DNA of 64,000 nt from Algorimicrobium algoritergicola (GTDB lineage: Bacteria > Bacteroidota > Bacteroidia > Flavobacteriales > Flavobacteriaceae). Made by a program: the position numbers and the translations under genes. Numbering within the stretch: position 1 is the first letter of the stretch; each line of letters starts with the position of its first letter. Below are positions 1 through 8,274 of the stretch, in pieces. The notes under the pieces are model-generated. The model worked only from the letters and a program-made list of their open reading frames with translations. It ran no database searches and was not told the DNA's origin. The DNA is taken from contig NZ_VSKL01000007.1 in NCBI RefSeq assembly GCF_008086165.1, positions 121,588 through 185,587 of the forward strand, given 5' to 3'.

Positions 1-966
1 GTTGCATCTTTTGTTGCGCCAAATATGGCAGACTTAACTTGGTCAGCTCCAACTAATGGAACAGCTCCTGCAAGTTATAATTGGGAAGTTGTACCTCAAG
101 GAAGCCCTCAAGGTACTGGTGTAGTTGCTAGTGGAAATGTTGCAGGAACTGCTGCTTCAGCTACCGGTTTAACTCCAGATACGTTATATGATTTTTATGT
201 GCAGTCTGATTGTGGTGGCGGTGATTTAAGTGCGTTTGCAGGTCCAGTTACATTTAATGCAGGATACTGTATTCCAAGTGGAACTAACGTAAATACGTAT
301 ATTGATACATTTACAACTACAGGTCCAGTAAGCAATATTAATAATACGGCTTCTGGTTTATCAACTGATAATTATGGTGATTTCTATGCAAGTCAATCAG
401 TTGCTTTAGCTGCTGAACAAACTTTTGATTTTAATGTGGAAATCGTTTCCGGAACTGTTGGCTGTGCCATTTGGATTGACTGGAATAATGATTTCATTTT
501 TGATGAAGCCACTGAAACAGTATTTAATACTACTGGATTCGGATCAGGTCCGTTTACAGGAACTGTTACAGTGCCATCTGGTACTGCAAATGGTGATTAC
601 AGATTGCGTGTTATGATTGATTGGAATGACTCAAACCCTTCGGAAGATGCTTGTGGATTAAATTCTGGTAGAGGTGAAGTGGAAGACTATAAACTAATAG
701 TTGATTCTACTTTGTCAACAGATAGTTTTGATTCTCCAAATGCGTTTACGTATTATCCGAATCCAGTATCAAATGTGTTAAATGTGAAAGCACAAAATAA
801 TATTAGTAATGTTGCTGTTTACAACATGTTAGGTCAAGAAGTACTTCGTACGGCTCCTAATACAGTTGCAAGTGAGGTAGATATGTCTAACTTACAAACA
901 GGTGCTTACTTTGTTAAAGTAACTATTGGTAATGCTACCAAAACAATTCGCGTTATTAAAAACTAA
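1..966 (+). CDS. T9SS-sorted secreted protein, C-terminal part (5' end outside window)
   Basis: The reading frame is open from base 1, so this is the last 321 residues of a larger surface or secreted protein. It begins inside a fibronectin type III-like domain (about residues 1-85, ending near DFYVQSDCGGG). A GEVEDY-type domain follows (about 90-235, with the hallmark GEVEDY near 225), and then a C-terminal sorting domain (about 245-321, YYPNPVSN...VYNMLGQEV...IRVIKN). In the family, this last domain directs export through T9SS and cell-surface attachment. Its sorting domain is nearly the same as that of the next gene downstream, so the two look like tandem paralogues. It ends with TAA TAA and a strong terminator. 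The catalytic or binding part, if any, lies outside the window, so its substrate cannot be inferred. Confidence 0.85.
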   Translation, partial: VASFVAPNMADLTWSAPTNGTAPASYNWEVVPQGSPQGTGVVASGNVAGTAASATGLTPDTLYDFYVQSDCGGGDLSAFAGPVTFNAGYCIPSGTNVNTYIDTFTTTGPVSNINNTASGLSTDNYGDFYASQSVALAAEQTFDFNVEIVSGTVGCAIWIDWNNDFIFDEATETVFNTTGFGSGPFTGTVTVPSGTANGDYRLRVMIDWNDSNPSEDACGLNSGRGEVEDYKLIVDSTLSTDSFDSPNAFTYYPNPVSNVLNVKAQNNISNVAVYNMLGQEVLRTAPNTVASEVDMSNLQTGAYFVKVTIGNATKTIRVIKN

Positions 967-1000
967 TAAAACGAAGTAGTTACTAAACTATAGTGTATTG

Positions 1001-1030
1001 AAAAACCCAGACGAAAGTCTGGGTTTTTTT
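1001..1030 (+). terminator. Rho-independent terminator
   Basis: The 7-bp stem CCCAGAC/GTCTGGG (1006-1012 and 1017-1023) has a GAAA tetraloop and is followed by seven T. It ends the first surface-protein gene. The same hairpin recurs after the next gene. Confidence 0.9.
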
Positions 1031-1215
1031 ATTTCAATTAGAACCGCATTTTCCTTCTCTATCAAATATTTGACTCCTTTTTTATTATTTAATCTTTTAT
1101 AAACGAGGCTATTACCGTCTATGTTGTTAAACTATGAAACTGTTATGAATATTTTAACATCTATAATAAATGTAGTATATTACAAGTCTATTAATTTAAT
1201 TAAACAAATTTTAAA

Positions 1216-3984
1216 ATGAAAAAAACTACAATTCAAATTTTTATGATTTTAGCTTTTGCCTTCACGTGGCAGGCTAACGCGCAAACGGTCGTTATTGGCT
1301 CTGGAACAGATGTTACGGGCTCTACGGCTGCTGACCCAATTCATGGCTTTTATAATGCCATGAGATACCAAGTAGTATATACGGCTGCAGAATTAAGTAC
1401 CATGATGACGCCCTATGATGAAATTTCAGCTTTAGGCTTTGATATAGTGGGGGATTATGCAGGTGGAGCTTTGTTAGGTTATACTATTAAAATTGGCCAT
1501 ACAGCAGCCATAAATTCAGCAGCGCATAATACATCACCTACCGCAACGGTTTTTGGACCAACAGATTATGATCCTACCGTAACGGCATCTGGTGTTTATG
1601 ATATGATAACGTTCACATCTAATTTTGTTTGGAACGGTGTTGATAATATAGTAATTGATATTTGTACGGATGGACAGAACCCATTTTCAGGACCTTATGG
1701 TCAAGTAGCTACAACTGCAAATACGGCAAATGGCGCTAGAACAGTTAGAAGAGACGGAACAACAGCTTGTGGGTTACCTACTTCAGATGTAATAAACAAC
1801 AGACCTAACATTCAGTTTAACTATATAGATGGAACGCCTCCTACCTGTACGTTTGCAGTAGTAGACTCTTCTACAGTGGTTCAAGACTGTGCTGCTTCCC
1901 AGTATTCTGTAGATGTAGAGTTTACAACTGTTGGAGATGCCACAGGTGTTTCCGATGGAACGACAACATATCCAATTTCAGGAACAACGTCTACTGCGGG
2001 TCCTTTTGCTATAGGGAGTACACAAACATTGATGGTGGTTCATTCCGATAATGCATGCGATTTCACTTTAGGAGATTTTTCGTATGATGAATGTCCTAGT
2101 ATTGTTACGTGCGGAACGCCATTAAATACAACATTTTGTTATGTAGCTAATGATAACACAGACTTCGTTTATGAAAGTAGTGATGGATCTAACTTGAAAG
2201 TTATTTTTAATGCAGGTTCTATTGAAGATTGTTGTGATGATTTAGTAATTATAGATAGTGATGGCGTAACGGAATTATATAGAGGTGGAAATGGTGGAAA
2301 CTTAAGTGGTTTAGAATTTACTGCTTCCGGTTCTTCTATTACGGTAGCTGTAGATTCTGATGGCTCTATTCAAAGTTGTGCTACTGGCGTGGACTGGGAT
2401 TGGGATGTTATTTGTTTAAACTGTACACCTGGAACGGCCACTACTTCAGTCATTGAAGATTGTGGAACATCAACATACACCATTGAAGTAGTAGTAACTG
2501 ATGCCGGAGATGCAACAAATATTACAGATGGTGTTTCTCCGCAAGCATTTACAGGAACAGTAACATTTGGTCCTTATGCATTTGGTGTTGATACAACATT
2601 AAATGTAGAGCATACAGACGCTGGATGCGATTATACATTAGGAACTTTTGGTTTAGATACATGCCCTCCAACTAATGATAACTGTGCGAATGCAGAAGTT
2701 GCTCCTATTGGAATTGGTTCTTGTGGAACAACAGTAACTGGAAATAACACAGGCGCAACAGACTCTGGAGTTGCTCAAGCAGGTTGTGCAACAGCAACTT
2801 ATGCGGGCGGAGATATATGGTACCAATTTGATATGCCAGCAGGTGAAACAGAACTAGTGTATACTAGAGGTGTTTCTGCTTTTTCTACAACACAACTTGA
2901 GTTATTTAGTGGTTCTTGTGGTTCCTTGGTAGAAGTTGGCTGTACTACAGCCATAACAGCTAGCTTTACAGGTTTAACGCCTGCCGCTACATATTATGTA
3001 AGAATTTACGATTGGGGTCATGATGATTTTGGTGATGTAACATTTTGTTTAAACACACCGCCAACGTGTCCTGAACCAACAGGTTTAAATGCAGCTAACT
3101 TAACAGAAACTACGGCTGATTTGCAATGGACTGAGAATGGAACAGCAACAACTTGGGACATAGAATGGGGAACAGAAAACTTTACGTTAGGAACTGGGAC
3201 AATGATTACGGGAACTACAAACAATCCGGAATCACTTACAGTTTTATCTGCTTCTACAGCTTATGATTTCTATGTGCGTTCAGATTGTGGAGGAGGCGAT
3301 ACCAGTATTTGGGTAGGACCTTACACATTTAATACACCAGGTCCACCTCCAGCAAACGACGCGTGTTCGGGAGCAATTGCAATTGCAATTGGAAGTACAA
3401 CATCTGGTACAACTTTTAATGCAACAGGTGCATCCTCAACTTCTTGTAATGGAACAATAGGGAATGATGTATGGTACACGGTTGTTGGAGATGGTGGCGA
3501 TTTAACTATTACAGTTGATTCCCCTAGCGAAGATTCACAAATAGGTATCTTTGCAAGTCCTGATTGTGCAGGAATAACTCTAGGTACTTGTGATTTTAGT
3601 GTAGATCCATTTAATAATCCTGCTGTTTTGACATTTACATCAGTAGTTGGAACTAATTATTATATTCAAGTAGGAGCTTGGATAAATACAGGAGATCCGT
3701 CAACTCATAATATTACAATTAATACAACCTTATCAACGCAAGATTTTGAGATTGATTCAGCTCTAACGTATTATCCAAACCCGGTTAATAATTTATTAAT
3801 GTTAAAAGCTCAAAAAGCAATTCAACAGGTGGCTGTTTACAATATGTTAGGACAAGAAGTACTTCGTACCTCTCCTAATACTGTTGCAAGCGAAGTAGAT
3901 ATGGCTAACTTACAAACAGGAGCTTACTTTGTAAAAGTAACTATTGGTAATACGACTGAAACAATTCGTGTTATTAAAAACTAA
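1216..3984 (+). CDS. multidomain T9SS-sorted surface protein
   Basis: This is a 922-residue exported protein. The first ~22 residues form a signal peptide ending ANA-Q. Domains in order are: an uncharacterised beta-rich region (25-200); a region with CUB-like features around 315-400 (paired Cys, SDGSNLKVIFNAG); a pre-peptidase-like sugar/calcium-binding-type domain (about 490-615, NDNCANAE...IWYQFD); an Fn3 domain (about 620-710); a second pre-peptidase-like domain (715-840, NDACSGAI...VWYTV); and a T9SS sorting domain (850-922, YYPNPVNN...IRVIKN). No catalytic domain is visible, so adhesion or matrix binding is more likely than enzymatic activity. The Fn3 and sorting domains closely resemble those of the upstream gene. 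The start is chosen because the signal peptide begins there. Confidence 0.85.
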   Translation: MKKTTIQIFMILAFAFTWQANAQTVVIGSGTDVTGSTAADPIHGFYNAMRYQVVYTAAELSTMMTPYDEISALGFDIVGDYAGGALLGYTIKIGHTAAINSAAHNTSPTATVFGPTDYDPTVTASGVYDMITFTSNFVWNGVDNIVIDICTDGQNPFSGPYGQVATTANTANGARTVRRDGTTACGLPTSDVINNRPNIQFNYIDGTPPTCTFAVVDSSTVVQDCAASQYSVDVEFTTVGDATGVSDGTTTYPISGTTSTAGPFAIGSTQTLMVVHSDNACDFTLGDFSYDECPSIVTCGTPLNTTFCYVANDNTDFVYESSDGSNLKVIFNAGSIEDCCDDLVIIDSDGVTELYRGGNGGNLSGLEFTASGSSITVAVDSDGSIQSCATGVDWDWDVICLNCTPGTATTSVIEDCGTSTYTIEVVVTDAGDATNITDGVSPQAFTGTVTFGPYAFGVDTTLNVEHTDAGCDYTLGTFGLDTCPPTNDNCANAEVAPIGIGSCGTTVTGNNTGATDSGVAQAGCATATYAGGDIWYQFDMPAGETELVYTRGVSAFSTTQLELFSGSCGSLVEVGCTTAITASFTGLTPAATYYVRIYDWGHDDFGDVTFCLNTPPTCPEPTGLNAANLTETTADLQWTENGTATTWDIEWGTENFTLGTGTMITGTTNNPESLTVLSASTAYDFYVRSDCGGGDTSIWVGPYTFNTPGPPPANDACSGAIAIAIGSTTSGTTFNATGASSTSCNGTIGNDVWYTVVGDGGDLTITVDSPSEDSQIGIFASPDCAGITLGTCDFSVDPFNNPAVLTFTSVVGTNYYIQVGAWINTGDPSTHNITINTTLSTQDFEIDSALTYYPNPVNNLLMLKAQKAIQQVAVYNMLGQEVLRTSPNTVASEVDMANLQTGAYFVKVTIGNTTETIRVIKN

Positions 3985-4020
3985 TAAGTGAAGTAGTTAT
4001 TAAATTATATTTTATTGAAA

Positions 4021-4046
4021 AACCCAGACGAAAGTCTGGGTTTTTT
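4021..4046 (+). terminator. Rho-independent terminator, copy of the one at 1001-1030
   Basis: The stem CCCAGAC (4023-4029), loop GAAA and stem GTCTGGG (4034-4040) are followed by six T. Stem and loop are identical to the terminator of the preceding paralogue. Confidence 0.9.
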
Positions 4047-4095
4047 GTTTTATAAATTCAAATAGTGTTGGATGAATACGTAATAGTATAATTTT

Positions 4096-4169
4096 CTAAC
4101 AACTAACAACTAACAACTAACAACTAACAACTAACAACTAACAACTAACAACTAACAACTAACAACTAA
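4096..4169. repeat. heptanucleotide tandem repeat (CTAACAA)n
   Basis: Ten perfect CTAACAA units run from 4096 to 4165, followed by a partial CTAA. The array fills the gap between two convergent genes. Its last CTA is the complement of the TAG stop of the S41 peptidase gene. Perfect copies suggest a slippage-prone simple sequence repeat. Confidence 0.95.
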
Positions 4170-5596
4170 TCTACATACATGCCAACAGAAAAAGGTAAGA
4201 AATCCGACTTGTCTCCAATTAAATCTAAAGGTTTAATATTAGGAAATGACATACGACCACCATCTAAAATAAGTTGTAAAGCTGTTGCTAGAAGCGGTTC
4301 AGTTTCAGAACCAAGTGTTCCCATATTACCGTAATTTTCAGGCTGTGATATAGCAGGAAATAATCCTTGACTATAATCTGTGTTACCAACGGCATTCAAT
4401 GATTTTAATACTAGAGGTTGCATAGCATATAAATGTGAAGGATTTGCATTCGCTCTGCGAAAATCAGGTGCATCATAAAGCGTAATGGATGCTTGAAATT
4501 TACCAGCAGTTTCGGTTCCAATATGAATCACATCTATATAAGGATCTAAACTATTTATAACTAACTCACTAGCAGATGCCGATCGTTTTGTGGTTAAAAC
4601 ATACACCTTGTTCAGATTTAAAATATTTAAAGGTGCGCCAGCATCATTATCTGTAAAATAATTGGTGGTTTGGTCTTCTGATAATTGGGATTGAATATCA
4701 GAATTCCACTCCTCTGTACTAAACACATTCCCTGTTTGTCCAGCTATCATACTAGACAATAAGATTGCCGTATTTACAGAACCACCAGAATTGTAACGTA
4801 AATCCAAAACCAAATTCTGAATATTATTTGCTTGAAACTCCCCAAACACCGCATTCAATTGTGAATCAAAATCTCTTGTAAACCCATTATACATTAAATA
4901 ACCCACGTTTTTACCTGCAACTTCAAATATGTCTGTTTTAAAAATAGGATTTTCTGTAATGGCAGATTTTGAAAGTGTGATGCTTTGACCATTTGGTGTA
5001 ATACTATCATCGCTCGTTTCAGAGGTTCCATTATCATCATAATCAGCTAAATTAATAGTGTAGGTATTGTTTCGTAATAAACTATTAAAATTAGTTGTTG
5101 TAAGCGGTGTGCCATCAATAGCATAAAAAATAGTTCCTCTGGAGACGCCTTGATTGTTAGCGCTAGAATTTGGCAATACATAGCCAACATATCCAAATAC
5201 GTTTTCTGAACCGTTTGGATAGCGCATAAGGCCGTAATCCATGCCGTTGTTTTGTGTTGTACCATTTAATAATTGTTCCAATTGAATGTAATTAGACGTT
5301 ATCCAACTAAACCTATCTACCGTTTGTGGTTGATAACGTAAATATTCAAACAAGGCTTCAGGTGATGGATAACTGTTTAAAAACGCTTCATAAGAACCTG
5401 CATCAAATCGGTCGTTTGCTAAATCTGGCACATTATCCTTGTAGAGATAATAGGTGTTTAAGCCTCGCCAAACAAAATCATTTAAGTCTTGGGTGGATGC
5501 TGGATTATCATCTATATCTTCAAAACAACCCGTAAATAGAGCAGATGCGCATATTATCAGCAAGTAAATAGATCGGTTTTTCATAGCCATTTTCAT
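4166..5596 (-). CDS. S41 family peptidase, lipoprotein
   Basis: The 476-residue product starts with a lipoprotein signal peptide (lipobox LFTG-C24), so it is probably anchored in the envelope. A PDZ-like segment lies near 120-200 (GYVLPNSSANNQGVSRGTI). The catalytic S41 (C-terminal processing peptidase) fold follows, with NLVLDLRYNSGG near 265-276, the catalytic Ser in RSASASELV (about 340) and the catalytic Lys in GTETAGKF (about 365). Both dyad residues appear present, so it is probably active. It is transcribed divergently from the ECF sigma operon, with 133 bp between them. Three Met codons lie within the first five residues and the exact start is open. The stop codon is the first triplet of a heptanucleotide repeat. 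Confidence 0.88.
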   Translation of the reverse strand: MKMAMKNRSIYLLIICASALFTGCFEDIDDNPASTQDLNDFVWRGLNTYYLYKDNVPDLANDRFDAGSYEAFLNSYPSPEALFEYLRYQPQTVDRFSWITSNYIQLEQLLNGTTQNNGMDYGLMRYPNGSENVFGYVGYVLPNSSANNQGVSRGTIFYAIDGTPLTTTNFNSLLRNNTYTINLADYDDNGTSETSDDSITPNGQSITLSKSAITENPIFKTDIFEVAGKNVGYLMYNGFTRDFDSQLNAVFGEFQANNIQNLVLDLRYNSGGSVNTAILLSSMIAGQTGNVFSTEEWNSDIQSQLSEDQTTNYFTDNDAGAPLNILNLNKVYVLTTKRSASASELVINSLDPYIDVIHIGTETAGKFQASITLYDAPDFRRANANPSHLYAMQPLVLKSLNAVGNTDYSQGLFPAISQPENYGNMGTLGSETEPLLATALQLILDGGRMSFPNIKPLDLIGDKSDFLPFSVGMYVD

Positions 5597-5655
5597 TTTA
5601 ATTTTTCTTTTTGTCGAATTAAAAGTAGTTACTTTATAACATAATAAAAATTATT

Positions 5656-5681
5656 TGTAACAAATTAAGTTATCACTCGTC
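5656..5681 (+). promoter_or_regulatory. candidate ECF-type promoter (GTAAC-N16-CGTC)
   Basis: GTAAC at 5657-5661 and CGTC at 5678-5681 are separated by 16 bp, the usual -35/-10 spacing and sequence style of group IV sigma factors. It lies about 50 bp upstream of the sigma gene, which suggests autoregulation. This is inferred from sequence alone. Confidence 0.5.
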
Positions 5682-5729
5682 GTAATAGTAAGTAGCCAAA
5701 AACCAGCTATTATTGATTAACCACAAATT

Positions 5730-6239
5730 ATGACACAGACAGAATTTTTAAATATTGTCATGCCATTTAAAGATAAAGTCTTTCGTTTAGCCAAACGATT
5801 GCTTGTGTCTCGGGAGGAAGCAGAAGATGTCACTCAAGAGATTATCTTAAAATTGTGGAAAAATCAAGAGAAAATAAGCGACTATAAAAACATAGAAGCC
5901 TTTTCAATGACCATGACAAAGAATTTTTGTTTAGATAAATTAAAATCCAAACAAGCACAGAATTTAAAGATTGTACACAGCAATTATGAAGATCATAATG
6001 TGTCTTTACAAAAGGAAGTTGAGGTCAATGATAGTTTGGAATGGGTAAGCAAGATTATGGCAGATTTGCCAGAACAACAAAAAATGGTTGTTCAGTTACG
6101 AGATATTGAGCAATATGATTATGATGAAATAGCTAAAATGCTAGATATGAATCAAACAGCCGTTCGCGTAGCTTTATCAAGAGCTCGAAAAACAATACGT
6201 GAAAAATTAACTAATACACATAATTATGGTATTAAATAA
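5730..6239 (+). CDS. RNA polymerase sigma factor, ECF (sigma-70) family
   Basis: This 169-residue sigma factor has region 2 at about 10-75 ([17 protein letters not shown] is the conserved core-binding helix). Region 4 at about 105-160 carries the DNA-binding helix-turn-helix ([15 protein letters not shown]...[17 protein letters not shown]). The length is normal for ECF factors. The stop overlaps the start of the next gene by 14 bp, so translation is probably coupled. The downstream gene has a single membrane segment and could be the cognate anti-sigma factor. The following two genes encode DUF4252 proteins, a recurring combination in Bacteroidota. An ECF-like promoter just upstream suggests it transcribes its own operon. 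Confidence 0.92.
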   Translation: MTQTEFLNIVMPFKDKVFRLAKRLLVSREEAEDVTQEIILKLWKNQEKISDYKNIEAFSMTMTKNFCLDKLKSKQAQNLKIVHSNYEDHNVSLQKEVEVNDSLEWVSKIMADLPEQQKMVVQLRDIEQYDYDEIAKMLDMNQTAVRVALSRARKTIREKLTNTHNYGIK

Positions 6240-6708
6240 TATAGAAAAATTACTTGAAAAATATGAAAATGCCGAAACCACGCTTCAGGAAGAAGCACAA
6301 TTGAAGGCGTATTTTGCACAAGATGATGTAGCACCACATTTAGAGATGTACAAACCTATGTTTGCCTACTTTAAAGCAAATCAGGAAGAAGTCTCTATTA
6401 AAGAATTGCCTTTGAAATCGCGAACCATATTTAATTATAAATGGCTGACAGTTGCGGCAATAGCAGTACTTTCAATAAGCTTATATTTCAATAATCCGTT
6501 TCAAACACAAGAAGATTTAGGAACCTATGACGATCCCATGTTAGCTTATAATGAAGTGGTCAAATCACTCGAAATGATATCCACACACATGAATAAAGGT
6601 TTCGAAAAAGTAAATTATTTGAATGCTGTTAATGATGGCATGTCTAAAGTCAATTACTTAAAAGAAATGGAGAATTCCACAAATAGAATATTTAAAAACA
6701 AACAATAA
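6226..6708 (+). CDS. single-pass membrane protein, probable anti-sigma factor partner
   Basis: The 160-residue protein has a cytoplasmic N-terminal segment ([22 protein letters not shown] at 8-29) resembling the short N-terminal region of small Bacteroidota proteins encoded next to ECF sigma factors. One transmembrane helix follows at about 73-90 ([16 protein letters not shown]), then a charged periplasmic tail. The gene overlaps the sigma gene by 14 bp. No zinc-binding anti-sigma motif (HxxxCxxC) is present, so the anti-sigma role is inferred from gene order and topology only. Confidence 0.7.
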   Translation: MVLNNIEKLLEKYENAETTLQEEAQLKAYFAQDDVAPHLEMYKPMFAYFKANQEEVSIKELPLKSRTIFNYKWLTVAAIAVLSISLYFNNPFQTQEDLGTYDDPMLAYNEVVKSLEMISTHMNKGFEKVNYLNAVNDGMSKVNYLKEMENSTNRIFKNKQ

Positions 6709-6789
6709 ACAGAAATGAAAACAATAGATAATAACAACTATAATACAATCACTGACCGTGAAAAATTAAATAATTTAAAAACAAACCCT

Positions 6790-7356
6790 ATGAAAAAGTA
6801 CACCCTTATTTTCGTTTTGGCACTTATGATGATGCCATTTGCTTCTCAAGCACAAGATATTTTTGCTAAATACAGCGAAAGCCCTGAAGTAACCTATGTA
6901 TCCATTAAGCCTAAAATGTTTCAAATGTTAGCAAAAATGGATATTAATACGGATGATCCAGAATCACAGGAATATATCAATATGGTGAATAGTATTACCA
7001 GTTTTAAAGTGATTTCAACAGGAGATAAAGCCATTTCTGCCGATGTATCTAAATGGGTGAAATCGAGAAAAGGTGGTTTAGAGGAATTAATGGTCGTTAA
7101 AGATGACGGAATGAATATGACATTCTATGTTAAGGAAGGTCGTGATTCGGACCATGTAAGTGAATTCCTGATGTTTGTTGATGGTATTGGAGCTGTTACA
7201 AAAGATATGGATATCAATATGAATGGTAAAAAACGTGAATTTGAAACAGTAGTAGTGTCCTTAACAGGAGATATTAACTTAAATCAAATTTCTAAATTGA
7301 CCCAGAAAATGAATATTCCAGGTGGTGAGCATTTGGAAAAGAAAGATAAGAGATAA
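6790..7356 (+). CDS. DUF4252 domain-containing exported protein
   Basis: The start is set at 6790 because a good signal peptide begins there (MKKYTLIFVLALMMMPFASQAQ, cleavage after SQA). An upstream in-frame ATG at 6715 would add 25 polar residues before it. The mature part is about 167 residues of DUF4252 type, a family of unknown function usually encoded with an ECF sigma factor, as here. The C terminus is strongly basic and charged. It sits third in the sigma operon, 8 bp before a second DUF4252 gene. The role is unknown; an envelope-stress output of the sigma factor is a reasonable guess. Confidence 0.8.
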   Translation: MKKYTLIFVLALMMMPFASQAQDIFAKYSESPEVTYVSIKPKMFQMLAKMDINTDDPESQEYINMVNSITSFKVISTGDKAISADVSKWVKSRKGGLEELMVVKDDGMNMTFYVKEGRDSDHVSEFLMFVDGIGAVTKDMDINMNGKKREFETVVVSLTGDINLNQISKLTQKMNIPGGEHLEKKDKR

Positions 7357-7364
7357 TAATCAGC

Positions 7365-7910
7365 ATGAAAAAATCAATCAAATATACCCTGTTCAGCTTG
7401 TTAGTGGCTATGTCACTAATAAGCTGTAATTCGGGCGAATCATTACAAACGTATTTTGTAGATAATCAGGAAAAAGCCGATTTTGTTACAGCTGATATTC
7501 CAACGTCTATTGTAGAGTTGGATGAAGCTACTTTAACCGATGAGCAAAAAGAAGCGTATAAGTCTGTTCAACGCTTAAACTTTTTAGGTTTTAAAGCAAG
7601 CGAAACCAATATGGCAACATATAACACGGAATTAGCAAAAGTTAAGGCTATTTTAAGTGATGTAAAATATACAGAACTAATGGAGTTTAGAGACAGTGGG
7701 ATGACCTTCGTAATTTCCTATTTGGGTGATGATGACAGTGCTGAAGAAGTTATTGTCTTTGGAAGCTCCAAAGAAATGGGCTTTGGCGTTGTTAGAATTT
7801 TAGGTGATAACATGCGTCCTGAACAAATTGGAACATTAGCTAGTGCAGTTCAAAATACTAATTTTGAAGATTCTGATCAATTAAAAGATATTGTCAATTT
7901 CTTTAAATAA
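7365..7910 (+). CDS. DUF4252 domain-containing lipoprotein
   Basis: The 181-residue product has a lipoprotein signal (SLIS-C21) followed by a DUF4252-like domain (about 25-175, containing KYTELMEFRDSGMTFVISYLG and a C-terminal helix). It is the last gene of the sigma operon and a diverged paralogue of the preceding gene. The pair may form a complex, one partner soluble and one membrane-anchored; this is inference. Transcription probably ends in the inverted-repeat element just downstream. Confidence 0.8.
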   Translation: MKKSIKYTLFSLLVAMSLISCNSGESLQTYFVDNQEKADFVTADIPTSIVELDEATLTDEQKEAYKSVQRLNFLGFKASETNMATYNTELAKVKAILSDVKYTELMEFRDSGMTFVISYLGDDDSAEEVIVFGSSKEMGFGVVRILGDNMRPEQIGTLASAVQNTNFEDSDQLKDIVNFFK

Positions 7911-7939
7911 TTTTCAGAAAAATAATCTTAAAAAAAGTA

Positions 7940-8059
7940 GTCTGAAAAGTAATCTCCCATTGTCAAATTGAGCGCAGTCGAAGTTTTTAGTATTGCGAAA
8001 ATCAGAACATTTCGACTGCGCTCAATGTGGCATTTAGAGTAAAAATTTACTTTTCAGAC
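7940..8059. repeat. nested inverted-repeat element (REP-like)
   Basis: An outer 13-bp inverted repeat (7940-7952 and 8047-8059, GTCTGAAAAGTAA and its complement) encloses an inner perfect 16-bp inverted repeat (7967-7982 and 8011-8026, core TTGAGCGCAGTCGAA). It lies between convergent genes and its right arm includes the stop codon of the small membrane-protein gene. The inner core belongs to a type of dispersed intergenic palindrome I know from flavobacteria; it may double as a bidirectional terminator. Confidence 0.85.
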
Positions 8060-8272
8060 ATCCTTTTTTTGTTTTTGGTTTAAGTCGTTTTGGTCATCCT
8101 TCTTTTTATGATGCTTTGTAAGCGTAACAATTATATTGACCAAAATGACTAAGAATAACGCAATGAAAATCCCGCTTACCATATAGTTTTCCAATAAACC
8201 GCAAATCCCAGCAACTGAAAATCCGACTCCTACAATTCCACAAAGGATTAGCGATTGTTTATCTGTTAACAT
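8054..8272 (-). CDS. small two-helix membrane protein, unknown function
   Basis: The 72-residue product has two hydrophobic helices (about 8-26 and 30-50) and a very basic, Lys-rich cytoplasmic tail (HHKKKDDQN...QKQKKDV). It starts 2 bp after the purB stop, so it is probably co-transcribed with purB. The last residues are encoded in the arm of an inverted-repeat element, suggesting the C terminus was altered or extended by it. The family is not recognised. Confidence 0.65.
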   Translation of the reverse strand: MLTDKQSLILCGIVGVGFSVAGICGLLENYMVSGIFIALFLVILVNIIVTLTKHHKKKDDQNDLNQKQKKDV

Positions 8273-8274
8273 AC

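Noticed and set aside
4096..4169. Coding phase variation of the S41 peptidase by the heptanucleotide repeat.
   Set aside because: The stop codon is in the first unit read, so copy number cannot change the protein.
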